Assembly (NCBI GenBank): GCA_903941105.1 | Contig: CAJANL010000043.1 | Coordinates: forward strand, 1-64,000 | Source: an uncultured Rhodospirillaceae bacterium | GTDB taxonomy: Bacteria > Pseudomonadota > Alphaproteobacteria > Rhodospirillales > Magnetospirillaceae | Direction: 5' to 3' | DNA length: 64,000 nt | Part shown: positions 36,853 to 47,190 of the stretch, in pieces | How positions within the stretch are numbered: the first letter of the stretch is position 1 | How the letters are laid out: each line of letters begins with the position of its first letter | Notes under the pieces: model-generated | Seen by the model: the letters and a program-made list of their open reading frames with translations, nothing else | Database searches by the model: none | What the model was told of the DNA's origin: nothing | Translations under genes and position numbers: made by a program

Positions 36853-39800
36853 AGGCCGAGGCTCCAAGGTTCGGCGAGCTTTCGCAGCTCGTCATAGGCG
36901 GCGAAGAAGTCGTAGCCGGCCACGTGCCGCCGCACCGGCGCCATGGCACCGGCCAACTCGGGCGCCACGGCCAGGATTTCGTCCAGCAGGTCGCCGGCGT
37001 CGGCCTCGCCCTCCTGCAACAGGGCGGCCAGCTGAATCAGTTGTTCCGTGACGGCGGGGGTCAGGGTGATGGCGGCGACGGAGGGGGGCCCGACGGCGGT
37101 CTCCTCCGGCGCGCTCACTCCCAGCAGGGCTTGCAGCTCGGCCAGGGTCGGGGTCAATTCAGCCGCCACACCCGCCAACAGCGGCGCGAGGTCGACGCTG
37201 GCGGTTCCGTCGTGGCAGGCGTGCTCCAGCACCCCGGCGGCCTCGGCCACGGCGGTGGCGCCCAGGGTGGCGGCCAGGCCTTTCAGGGTGTGGGCGACCC
37301 GAATCGGCGCGGTGGTGTCGGCGTCGTCAAGGGCGCGGGCGAACTGGGCCGCGAAGTCGACATTGCCGTCGAGGAATTTCTGCAGCAAGCGACGGTACAG
37401 CGCGGCATTGCCCTGGGTGCGGCGCAACCCGGCGGCAACGTCGAAGCGGCTCAGCCCGGCGAAGGCGGCGGTGTCGAGGCCAGGCTGCGGCCGCATCGGC
37501 TCGGGGGCGCAGGGATGCGCCGGCACTGCCGGCTTGATCCAGCGCGCCATGGTGGCGAGCAGTTGGGCGATGTCGATGGGCTTGGTGACGTGGTCGTTCA
37601 TGCCGGCCGCCAGACACTTCTCGCGGTCGCCCTGCATGGCATTGGCGGTCATGGCGATGATGGGCAGGCCGACCAGCGACGGATTGGTGCGGATGGCGCG
37701 GCTGGCGGCATAGCCATCCATCACCGGCATCTGGCAATCCATCAGGATGCCGTCGTAGCTGTTGCCCTTCAGCCGCTCCAGTGCCTCGGCGCCGTTACCG
37801 CATGCCTCGGCGGTCATGCCGGCCTGGGCGAGGATTTCCAGCGCCAGCTCCTGATTGACCTCATTGTCCTCGACCAGCAGGATGCGGGCGCCGCGCAGCC
37901 CGGCCACGTGCGGCACCGGGGCGATTTCGTCCGCCTCGTCGGGCCGTGGCCGCAGCGGCTCACGGCCGAGGATGCCGAGGACGGTGTCGAGCAGGATGAT
38001 GGGACTGACCGGCTTGACCAGGAAGCCGCTGAGGCCGGCCTGGGAGGCCTTCTGCATCACCTCCTCCCGTCCATAGGCGGTGACCATGGCCAGCATGGGC
38101 GGCTTGGAGATGCGGGGGTCGTCGAGGATGCGCCTGGCCGCCTCGACGCCATCCATGCCGGGCATCATGTAATCCATCAGCACGATGTCGTAGGATGGCT
38201 CGCCGGCGGCGACGCCGCGCGTCAGTTCGCTGATGGCCTCCTCGCCGCTGGCCGACGCGGCGACGGTGCAGGCGAAGCTTTCGAGTATGGCGCTCAACAG
38301 CTCGCGCGAGGCCTGGTTGTCGTCCACCACCAGAACCCGCACGCCGGCCAGGGCGTTCGCCTCGTCGGCATGGTCGGCGGCGGAGGTGGGAGTGCCGAAC
38401 ACGGCGGTGAACTCGAACACGCTGCCTTCGCCGGGCTGCGACCGCACCTCGATGTCGCCGTCCATCAGGTTGGCGATGCGCTTGGAGATGGCCAACCCCA
38501 GCCCGGTCCCGCCGAAACGCCGGGTGGTCGAGGCGTCGGCCTGCGAGAAGGCGCTGAACAGGCGGCCGATCTCCTCCTGGGTCATGCCGATGCCGGTGTC
38601 GCGCACCTGGACGCTGAGGCCGGTTCGCCCACCCTCCTCGAACCGGCTGGTGACCGAGACGATGACCTCGCCGGTCGCGGTGAACTTGACCGCGTTGCCC
38701 ACCAGATTGATCAGCACCTGGCCCAGCCGCAGCGGGTCGCCGACCAGTCGCTTGCACACCTGTGGATCGACCGCGACCAGCAGTTCGAGTCCCTTCTCCT
38801 GGGCGCGGACGGTGGTGACGTCGGCCACGTGGGTCAGCACGTCGTTGAGGGTGAACTCGACCTGCTCGATACTCAGCCGGCCGGCCTCGATCTTTGAGAA
38901 ATCGAGGATGTCGTTGATGATGCGCAGCAGGGCGCGGGCCGAGTTATGGGCCTTCTGCAGGTAGTTGCGCTGCTTGGCGTTGAGCTCGGTCTTCAGGCAT
39001 AGCTCGGTCATGCCCAGCACCGCGTTCATGGGCGTGCGGATTTCGTGGCTGACATTGGCGAGAAACTCGCCCTTGAGCTGGTTGGCCTTGTCGGCGAGGT
39101 CCTTGGCCTGGGCCAGTTTCTCCTCCGCTTGCCGGCGCGAGGTGATGTCGTTGATGCCGGCCAGCACCACCGTGCGGCCAAGATAGATGGTGGGGGTGAT
39201 GGACAGCACCGCCCAGGCGGCGGTGCCGTCGCGGCGATTCAGTCCCAGCTCGAAGGCCGCCACTTCACCCGATTGGGCGCGGGCTTCCCGCAGGCGCTCG
39301 CGGTCGGCGGCGTCGGCGAAGAAATCGGGCTCCACCGCCTCGCCCAGGTATTCTTCCTTCATGCGCCGGTTGGCGAACAGCACGTGATCGTCGCCGGCAT
39401 CCAGCATCATCAGCGGCACCGGCATGGCGTCGACGATCAGGCTGAGGCGCTCCTCGCTTTCCCGCACCGCCGCCTCGGTGGCCTTCTCCGCCTCCAGGCG
39501 CTCCATCTCGATGGCGCGGCGGCGGAACACCTCGGCGGCGCGGGCCATGTCGCCGATCTCGTCGGCACGGCCGAGGCCGGGGATGGCGACCTCCTTGTCG
39601 CCCTTGGCCAGGCGCAGCATCACCGCCGTCATCGCCGCCATCGGCAGGGTGATGCGGCGGAAGCTGGCGAAGATGGCCGCCCACAGCACGGCGACGATGG
39701 CCAGCAGGCCGAAGCCGGCCAGGCGCATCTGCTGGCTCACCGCCCGGTCCACCGTGGCGGTCGAGAAGGCGATGGTCAGCCTGCCGACATTGGCGCGGCC

Positions 39801-40205
39801 GTTGCCGTTGTCGAAGGCGATGTCGCGATGGGCGATGATGCGGCCGATACCGGCCTCCGCCGCCTCGCCGAAGCGCGCCACTTGCTTGCCCAAGTCATCC
39901 ACCACCTCGGCGCCCATGATGTCGGGATCGCCCTGGATGGCGACGATCATCGAAGCCACCACCTGATCGTTGTAGTCGAACATGGCGCGGCCGAGGCCGC
40001 CGGCCTGGACGTCGGCGGTGCGGCGGATCTTCTCCTGCAGCAGCTCCAGCCGTTCGTCGCGCACGCTCCACAGCCGGTAGGCCTCCGAGGCCGCCAGCAC
40101 CGCGAAGGCCGACGCCAGGATCGCCACCAGCACCCGCACCCGGAGCGGCAACTGCCGTGGGCGCGCCGTGGCCTGACCCTGTTCCATCTGAGAAGCCAAT
40201 GTCAT
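36849..40205 (-). CDS. Membrane-bound hybrid histidine kinase with two receivers and an Hpt domain
   Basis: An 1118-residue sensor. A membrane helix lies near 25-41, a periplasmic part of about 120 residues follows, and a second helix (LLAIVAVLWAAIFASF) leads into HAMP. Then come a PAS domain, a HisKA H-box (ANVSHEIRTPMNAVLGM), ATPase boxes ([30 protein letters not shown]), receiver 1 (VLMDYMMPGMDG), receiver 2 (LMDCQMPVMDGY), and an Hpt domain with VAHTLKGLAATLG. The full internal relay resembles BarA/ArcB-type kinases. ATG 40205 is my best start; 40187 is possible. It heads the unit with the two receivers downstream and is divergent from a periplasmic binding protein. Confidence 0.93.
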
Positions 40206-40261
40206 TCTCTCATTCGCTGGTGATTCCACGGCCGCGCCGCAGCGTCGCCCCCCCGGAGCTA

Positions 40262-40303
40262 GCCCCTCGAAACATGCCCCTCGGAGCATGCCCCTCGAAA
40301 CAT
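40262..40303. repeat. Three tandem 14-bp repeats in the promoter region
   Basis: The unit GCCCCTCGAAACAT occurs at 40262-40275 and 40290-40303. Between them (40276-40289) lies a variant, GCCCCTCGGAGCAT, differing at two bases. They lie in the 160-base gap between the divergent kinase and binding-protein genes, so they may be a regulator-binding array or a slippage tract. Confidence 0.85.
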
Positions 40304-40364
40304 GATTGGCACCGGCGGGAGTTCGGGTCAAGATCAGAGAAATTTTAAAGTGGAGAACGCCGAA

Positions 40365-41147
40365 ATGCCGAACATTCTGTCGCGACTGTTGCCGTTTCTG
40401 CTGGCAACCACGATCGTGTCACAGGCTCAGGCCGGCGAAAGTTTGCGTGTCGCCTATGAAGACAAGGCGCTGCCGCCCTATTACATCGGCGACTCAGTGC
40501 AGGTTGATCCGGTGTCTCCGGGCATCTCGGTGGAATTGGTCCGGATGGCCGGCGAGGCCCTGGGGATCGAGGTGCAGTTGGTGCGCATGCCGTGGACGCG
40601 CTGCCTCAACTTACTACAGAAGGGAGAGGTCGACGCCATCTTCAACGCCTCGTTCAAGGAGGACCGTCTGGACAACGGAGTCTATCCCACCAAGGCCGGC
40701 AAGCCCGATCCGGCGCGGCGCATCGCCACGGTCGCCTATTCGCTGTACGCCCCCAGCGGCAGCGCCGTGACCTGGGACGGCAAGGCATTGAACGGCATTT
40801 CCGGAAGCGTCGGCACGCCGGCCGGTTATTCCATCGGCGACGATCTGGCCAGAATCGGGGTCAAGGTCGAGGAAGCACCCGATACCGTTGCCAACTTCCG
40901 TAAGTTATCATCGGGACGCATCGCCGCCGTGGCGACACTGGATACCTCTGGCGACGCCTTGCTGGCTTCGGGTCAATACCCCCGGCTGATCAAGATCGAA
41001 CCGGCTTTGTCGACCAAGGATTACTTCCTGATGATCAGCCACCAGTATTATGCGGCCAAGCGCCCTCTCGCCGAGCGGCTATGGCAGACCATCGCCGATC
41101 TGCGCGAAAAGAAGGGCGCCGACCTGCGGGTGAAATACGCACGTTGA
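40365..41147 (+). CDS. Periplasmic solute-binding protein, family 3 (amino-acid type)
   Basis: The ATG at 40365 follows GGAG at nine bases. The 260-residue protein has a signal peptide (cut near SQAQAGES, about 25) and a type II binding fold: LRVAYEDKALPPYYIGD, GISVELVRMAGEALGIEV, GEVDAIFNASFKEDR, and late DYFLMISHQYYA. No ABC permease or ATPase gene is nearby. Such orphan binding proteins often pass ligand information to a membrane sensor; the divergent hybrid kinase and the adjacent HD-GYP gene make that plausible here. Confidence 0.87.
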   Translation: MPNILSRLLPFLLATTIVSQAQAGESLRVAYEDKALPPYYIGDSVQVDPVSPGISVELVRMAGEALGIEVQLVRMPWTRCLNLLQKGEVDAIFNASFKEDRLDNGVYPTKAGKPDPARRIATVAYSLYAPSGSAVTWDGKALNGISGSVGTPAGYSIGDDLARIGVKVEEAPDTVANFRKLSSGRIAAVATLDTSGDALLASGQYPRLIKIEPALSTKDYFLMISHQYYAAKRPLAERLWQTIADLREKKGADLRVKYAR

Positions 41148-41160
41148 CCGCTGCCATTCC

Positions 41161-42984
41161 ATGGGCTCTCCCATGACATCCGCCGCCCTGTCCACAGCGC
41201 TGCCCTCTGTCCTGGTCGTCGACGACACGCCGACCAACCTGGATGTGATGAAGGATGTCCTTGGCTCCGCCTACAGCGTGCGGTTGGCGATCAGCGGTGC
41301 CGCCGCGCTGAAGCTGGCCCGCCAGTCGCTCCCCGACATCGTGCTGCTCGACGTGATGATGCCGGACATGGACGGCTACGAGGTCTGCCGGCACTTCAAG
41401 GCCGATGCCGTGCTCGCCCAGGTGCCCGTCATCTTCATCACCTCCCGCGATGAACCCGAGGACGAGGAGCGCGGCTTCGCGGCCGGTGCCGTCGACTACA
41501 TCACCAAGCCCATCAGCCCGGCACTGGTCAAGGCCAGGGTCGCCAACCACCTTGCCCTGTCCCGCCGCACCCGCGAAGCCGAGGACTCGGCGCGACGGCG
41601 GGCCGAGTTCCTGTTCCTGATGCGCGACGGCTTCGACGCCATCGAACAGGCGGTGCTGCTGGTCAACGATGACTTCCAAATCGCCTTCGTCAACGACAGA
41701 TACCTCGGCATGATGGAATTGAGCGCCGATGTCTGCCGCATGGGCGCCAATTTCCTCGACGTGGTCTGGCTGCTGGCCGATCGCGGCGAATTCGGCGCCG
41801 GCGACATCGCCACCGTGGTCGAGGACCGGCTGCAACCGGTTCGCAATCGCCAGAAGGCCAGCCTGCTGCGGGTGAGGCCGGATGGCCGCATCGTAGCGGA
41901 GACCGGAGCGCCCCTGCCCAGCGGCGGCTACATCTACACCTTCACCGACGTCACCGCCGAGCGGCAGGCCGCCGAGCGCGAACGGACCGCCGGCCGGGCG
42001 ACGGTGATGGCCCTGGCCAGCCTCGCCGAATTCCGCGACACCGATACCGGCGACCACATCGCCCGCGTCGCCCGCCTGACCCACGAAATCGCCCGCGCCC
42101 TGCGGGCCAACGACAGCTTCGACGAGGAAATCTCACCGGACGTGCTGCAGCATCTGGGCATCGCCAGCATTCTCCACGACATCGGCAAGGTCGCCATCTC
42201 GGACGCCATCCTGCGCAAGCCCGGCCGCTTCACCCCCGAGGAACGGGCGGTGATGGAAACGCATACCCTGGTTGGCGCCGCCCTCCTGGGCAAATCGCAA
42301 ACCATGGCCCATGACAGCGTCTATCTGCGGATCGCCACCGAGACCGCCCGCCATCATCACGAACACTACGACGGCGCCGGCTATCCCGACGGGCTTGCCG
42401 GCAAGGCCATCCCCCTGGCGGCCCGTATCGTCGCGGTGGCGGACGTCTTCGACGCGCTGACCAACAATCGACCCTACAAATCCGCCTGGTCCGAGGCCGA
42501 GGCGGCCGCCTTCCTGGCGGAACAGAAGGGCAAGCAGTTCGATCCCGATGTGGTCAACGCGGCCCTGATCGTGCTGGAGGAGCGCCGTCAAACTCCGGTC
42601 TTCAGTTGGACGGACACTTTGAGCGTCGGCAACGAGGAACTCGACCAAGACCATCGCGCCATCATCTCGCTGGTCAATCAACTGGCGAGCCCGCTCAACC
42701 GCGACGACCGGCAGGTTCAGGAATTCGTGCTCAACGAACTGATGGGCTACGCCGTTACCCACTTCGCGCGGGAAGAGGACCACATGCGGCGAATCGGTTA
42801 TGTCGGCTGTGACCGCCATCAGGCCATCCATGCGGCGCTGGTCGACGAATTGACCCGGATCCGCTCCCAGTTCGTCACCGGCAGCCAGGAGGTCGGCGAG
42901 GTCGTCTGGACCTTCGTGGCCGACTGGCTGCGCCACCACATCATGCAGGAAGACATGGGCTACGTCCGCCACACCGACCGATAG
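41161..42984 (+). CDS. Receiver-PAS-HD-GYP c-di-GMP phosphodiesterase fused to hemerythrin
   Basis: A 607-residue cytoplasmic fusion. Receiver: residues 16-130, phospho-Asp64 (LLDVMMPDMDG). PAS-like: about 155-265. HD-GYP: 280-470, with the HD pair at 339-340 (ILHDIGK) and HYDGAGYPDG ending near 411, so the c-di-GMP hydrolase residues look intact. Hemerythrin: 480-605, with the full diiron set H498, H534, E538, H553, H557, H593 and D598. It would tie c-di-GMP breakdown both to a phosphorelay and to O2 or redox state. Start: ATG 41161 or 41173, neither with a strong ribosome site. It is 13 bases after the binding-protein gene. Confidence 0.93.
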   Translation: MGSPMTSAALSTALPSVLVVDDTPTNLDVMKDVLGSAYSVRLAISGAAALKLARQSLPDIVLLDVMMPDMDGYEVCRHFKADAVLAQVPVIFITSRDEPEDEERGFAAGAVDYITKPISPALVKARVANHLALSRRTREAEDSARRRAEFLFLMRDGFDAIEQAVLLVNDDFQIAFVNDRYLGMMELSADVCRMGANFLDVVWLLADRGEFGAGDIATVVEDRLQPVRNRQKASLLRVRPDGRIVAETGAPLPSGGYIYTFTDVTAERQAAERERTAGRATVMALASLAEFRDTDTGDHIARVARLTHEIARALRANDSFDEEISPDVLQHLGIASILHDIGKVAISDAILRKPGRFTPEERAVMETHTLVGAALLGKSQTMAHDSVYLRIATETARHHHEHYDGAGYPDGLAGKAIPLAARIVAVADVFDALTNNRPYKSAWSEAEAAAFLAEQKGKQFDPDVVNAALIVLEERRQTPVFSWTDTLSVGNEELDQDHRAIISLVNQLASPLNRDDRQVQEFVLNELMGYAVTHFAREEDHMRRIGYVGCDRHQAIHAALVDELTRIRSQFVTGSQEVGEVVWTFVADWLRHHIMQEDMGYVRHTDR

Positions 42985-42996
42985 GGCGGTAACGTT

Positions 42997-43212
42997 CTAC
43001 GCCCCGTCGCCGGTCGGCTGGAACGCCGCACAAGGAATCGGATGGGGGAAGCGGGACTTCACCGCCATCCGCGCCCGACGCAACGCCTCGCTCTAGGGTA
43101 GATTAGCTATTCCGGCGTTGAAGCGCAGCATCAGCTCCTTGGTGGCCTGATCGCCGACGCGCCACAGGCTGGAAACCATGGCCGGTGCCCCGGCGAACAG
43201 GAAGCCGCGATC
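42997..43212 (-). pseudogene. Remnant of a CHAT-domain protein C-terminus
   Basis: On the reverse strand one frame reads GFLFAGAPAMVSSLWRVGDQ, then ATKELMLRFNAGIANLP, a TAG at 43093-43095, and in the same frame SEALRRARMAVKSRFPHPIP, then CAAFQPTGDGA and a final stop at 42997. This is the C-terminal pattern of CHAT (caspase-like HetF-associated) domains. The family usually has Lys at the stop position, so an AAG-to-TAG nonsense change is likely. Nothing upstream of about 43212 continues the match, so the rest of the gene, including the catalytic His, is lost. No other gene lies in this 319-base gap. Confidence 0.72.
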
Positions 43213-43303
43213 GGGCCCCCTGATCGGTCCTTTTCAGCGCACGGCGCTACGCGCCTTTTTCAAAGGCGTTTCCCCAGGCCATGGCAACGCCTGTGGGGGG
43301 CCG

Positions 43304-44410
<1,107 letters not shown>

Positions 44411-44487
44411 GACGGTCCCCTCACTGAACAAATGGTATGACCTGGGTAACGCCGGAAAACGAAGGCGTCAATCGTTGTCGGAGCGCC

Positions 44488-45093
44488 CTACAACCAGGGC
44501 TGGCCGGCCTTGCGCGCCTCTTCGAACGTGGCGATCTTTTCGGCGCGCTGGAGCGTCAAACCGATATCGTCAAGGCCGTTCAGCAGGCAATGCTTGCGGA
44601 AGGGATCGACCTCGAAGCGGATGACGCCGCCGTCCGGGCCGCGGATTTCCTGCTTGTCGAGGTCGACGGTGACCACCGCGTTGGCGCCGCGCGCCGCGTC
44701 GTCCATCAGCTTGTCCACCTCGGCCTGTGGCAGGGTGATGGGCAGGATGCCGTTCTTGAAGCAGTTGTTGAAGAAGATGTCGGCGAAGCTGGGCGCGACG
44801 ACGCAACGGATGCCGAAATCGGCGATGGCCCAAGGGGCGTGCTCGCGCGACGAGCCGCAGCCGAAATTGGCCCCCGCCACCAGGATCCTGGCGGTGCGCC
44901 AGGCCGGCTGGTTGAGCACGAAGTCGGCGACTTCCTTGCCGTCGGTGGTATAGCGCATTTCGTCGAACAGGTTCTTGCCCAGCCCGGTGCGCTTGATGGT
45001 CTTCAGGAACTGCTTGGGGATGATCATGTCGGTATCGACGTTGATCATCGGCAGCGGCGCCGCGACGCCGGTAAGAACGGTGAACTTTTCCAT
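44488..45093 (-). CDS. leuD: 3-isopropylmalate dehydratase small subunit
   Basis: LeuD pairs with LeuC to isomerise isopropylmalate. Starting at the ATG at 45093, the product is 201 residues, the usual length, and begins [20 protein letters not shown]. It has [13 protein letters not shown], the swivel-domain [20 protein letters not shown], and [17 protein letters not shown]. Upstream in-frame codons add residues not typical of the family. It is followed by leuB, so the two should be coexpressed. Confidence 0.96.
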   Translation of the reverse strand: MEKFTVLTGVAAPLPMINVDTDMIIPKQFLKTIKRTGLGKNLFDEMRYTTDGKEVADFVLNQPAWRTARILVAGANFGCGSSREHAPWAIADFGIRCVVAPSFADIFFNNCFKNGILPITLPQAEVDKLMDDAARGANAVVTVDLDKQEIRGPDGGVIRFEVDPFRKHCLLNGLDDIGLTLQRAEKIATFEEARKAGQPWL

Positions 45094-45185
45094 GACGATC
45101 TGGCCCAGGCTGACGGATCGGAAGAGGGTCAACTAGCCGATTTTCACCGCCGCCGCAACGATTCCCCTCCGCCCGCCCCGTTTTG

Positions 45186-46148
45186 CTAGCGCATCTCTGC
45201 CGTCAGCCGGCGAAGCTGCGGCGGTTCGCCGTCGCGCGTCAGGGTCGCCTCGCCGTCATAGGAACCGGGCGGCCAGCCGCCGGCGGGCGGCTTGCGGCCG
45301 GCGGTGCGGAAGGCCCAGGCCTGGGCGCGGTCGAGCTTTTCGCTGTGATCGACCACCGCCACGCCGCCCGGCCCGGTGATCCGCAGCCGTACCGTGTCGC
45401 CGGGCGCCGCCCCGAACAGCGCGCCCCACAGCAGCAGCGGCTGGTCGCGCCGTGGCGCCCGGGACGCGGCATCGGCCTTGATCTCGGTGTCCGAGGGCAG
45501 GTGGTCGGAGAAGCCGGCGGCATAGAGCGCCGCCGCCTCGTAGGGCGGGGCCTCGGCCCATAGCGGCCGGCCGGCCTGGCCGCAGCCCTCCGACGCCGCC
45601 TGTCCGGTGAAGGGGTCGAGCGGCTTGCCGTCGCGGCGCACCGTCAGATGCAGGTGGGGAAAGGCGCTCATGCCCGAGGAGCCCACCAGCCCCAGCGCCT
45701 GGCCGCGCGACACCCGCTCGCCCTTGGCCACGACGAGGCTGCCGCGCCGCAGGTGGCAGTACTGTGTCTCAAGGCCGCCGTCGTGGCGCAGCACCAGGCC
45801 GTTGCCGCATTCCTTGCCCGTGACCGCCGCCTTGTCGCCGCCGGCGTAGACGCCGTCGGGTTCGCCGTCGCGGCTGCCCTGGACGATGCCATCGGCGGCG
45901 GCCACCACGCCGATGCCCTTGGCCATGGCCACGGCGTCCCTGATGGCGAAATCGGTGCCGTCATGGCCGTCATAGCTGCGCGGCCGGCAGCGGAAATCAC
46001 GGGCGGCGAGGCCGGGGTCGTCGTCGACGTAATTCATCACCCAGCAGGATTCGCCCAGCCGGCAGGCAACCGGAAGGGACAGCACGAGCGGCTCGGCGGT
46101 GGCGACGAAGGGTGCAAGAAGAAAGGCGAGGGCCACGATTCGCATCAT
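45186..46148 (-). CDS. M23-family peptidase with C-terminal beta domain
   Basis: The 320-residue protein has a signal peptide (about 1-18, cut near VATAEPL). The M23 catalytic site is present: GHDGTDFAIRD for the first His/Asp, YCHLRRGSLV, and AFPHLHLTV for the last His pair. About 100 residues after it form a beta-rich region of unknown role. It is probably a periplasmic peptidoglycan endopeptidase, and is the second M23 enzyme in the window. Starts at 46148 and 46145 are both possible; GGAGG lies upstream. Confidence 0.9.
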   Translation of the reverse strand: MMRIVALAFLLAPFVATAEPLVLSLPVACRLGESCWVMNYVDDDPGLAARDFRCRPRSYDGHDGTDFAIRDAVAMAKGIGVVAAADGIVQGSRDGEPDGVYAGGDKAAVTGKECGNGLVLRHDGGLETQYCHLRRGSLVVAKGERVSRGQALGLVGSSGMSAFPHLHLTVRRDGKPLDPFTGQAASEGCGQAGRPLWAEAPPYEAAALYAAGFSDHLPSDTEIKADAASRAPRRDQPLLLWGALFGAAPGDTVRLRITGPGGVAVVDHSEKLDRAQAWAFRTAGRKPPAGGWPPGSYDGEATLTRDGEPPQLRRLTAEMR

Positions 46149-46186
46149 GAGCGGATGGCCTCCCAGAATGCCGGCCAGCGGCGCAA

Positions 46187-46216
46187 GGGCGAGGGGGAAC
46201 GCATTCCCCCTCGCCC
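46187..46216. terminator. Perfect 13-bp hairpin after phaB
   Basis: GGGCGAGGGGGAA and TTCCCCCTCGCCC pair around a four-base CGCA loop. There is no T-run in either direction. It lies between phaB and the M23 peptidase gene. A similar but imperfect sequence occurs at 50833-50858, so it may be one copy of an interspersed palindromic repeat that doubles as a terminator or mRNA end. Confidence 0.6.
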
Positions 46217-46340
46217 AACCCTCTTATACCAGCGAGCCGCTGAAGCGACTTACCTATTCGCCCCTCGCCGGGCGGGCGCGTCCACGCCCTTGGCCACCGC
46301 CTCAATGGCGGCGGAATAGCGGCGAACGGGTCACTTCGAG

Positions 46341-47063
46341 CTAGTACATGTGCTGGCCGCCGTTGACCGACAGGGTCGAGCCGGTGATGAAGTCGGCGTC
46401 GTCGGCCACCAGGAACAGCACGCAGCGGGCGATGTCCTCGGCGCGGCCGAGGCGGCCCACCGGGATGCGGGCGATGATCTTCTCCAGCACCGCCGGCGGC
46501 ACTGCACGCACCATCTCGGTGTCGACATAGCCCGGCGCGATGGCGTTGACCGTCACGCCCTTGGCGGCGCCTTCCTGGGCCAGGGCCTTGGTGAAGCCGT
46601 GGATGCCCGACTTGGCGGCGGCGTAGTTGACCTGACCGTACTGGCCGGCCTGGCCGTTGACCGAGCCGATGTTGATGATGCGGCCGAAGCCGCGCTCGCG
46701 CATGGACTCGATGGTGAGCCGGGCCATGTTGAAGCACGAGGTCAGGTTGGTCTGGAGGACTTCTTCCCACATACCCGGGCTCATCCGGTGCAACACGGCA
46801 TCACGGGTGATGCCGGCGTTGTTGACCACCACCTCGACCGGGCCCTGCTCGGCGGCGATCTTGGCGACGGCGGCTTCGCACTCGGCATAGACGCCCACGT
46901 CCCAGCGCATGGAGGTGATGCCGGTCTCCTCGGAGAACTGGCGGGCGGCGTCGACGTTACCGAAATAATTGGCCACCACCTTGTAGCCGGCATTCTTCAG
47001 CCCGACGGAAATGGCGCGGCCGATGCCGCGGGTGCCGCCGGTGACAATTGCTACACGCCCCAT
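46341..47063 (-). CDS. phaB: Acetoacetyl-CoA reductase
   Basis: PhaB reduces acetoacetyl-CoA to (R)-3-hydroxybutyryl-CoA with NADPH for PHB synthesis. The 240-residue short-chain dehydrogenase has the cofactor motif VTGGTRGIGRAIS, the VNNAGITRDAVLHRM segment typical of PhaB, and catalytic YAAAKSGIHGFTKALAQEGA. The N-terminal loop FGNVDAARQF fits NADP preference. AGGAGA precedes the ATG. It is the last gene of the phaC-phaA-phaB unit. Confidence 0.95.
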   Translation of the reverse strand: MGRVAIVTGGTRGIGRAISVGLKNAGYKVVANYFGNVDAARQFSEETGITSMRWDVGVYAECEAAVAKIAAEQGPVEVVVNNAGITRDAVLHRMSPGMWEEVLQTNLTSCFNMARLTIESMRERGFGRIINIGSVNGQAGQYGQVNYAAAKSGIHGFTKALAQEGAAKGVTVNAIAPGYVDTEMVRAVPPAVLEKIIARIPVGRLGRAEDIARCVLFLVADDADFITGSTLSVNGGQHMY

Positions 47064-47135
47064 GAGATTCTCCTATGTCTTTCTGGCCGACCGGTTGTTC
47101 CAGCCGTGCGTCGCGTTTCCACCCGGGGGGATTAT

Positions 47136-47167
47136 CGGGGAGCCGCCGGGCAGGGCGCGGCTCCCCG
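47136..47167. terminator. Hairpin between phaA and phaB
   Basis: CGGGGAGCCGC pairs perfectly with GCGGCTCCCCG around a ten-base loop. There is no T-run. Lying within the phaA-phaB intergenic space, it may attenuate or process the transcript rather than end it. Confidence 0.5.
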
Positions 47168-47190
47168 TGGACCTCTGTCGTCTACCTAAA

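Noticed and set aside
36924-40223. Long plus-strand open frames opposite the hybrid kinase
   Set aside because: Low-complexity Gly/His/Asp-rich translations with no motif; mirror of the kinase codons.
40262-40303. CRISPR or phage attachment interpretation of the 14-bp repeats
   Set aside because: Units are directly abutting with no spacers, and no integrase or tRNA is nearby.
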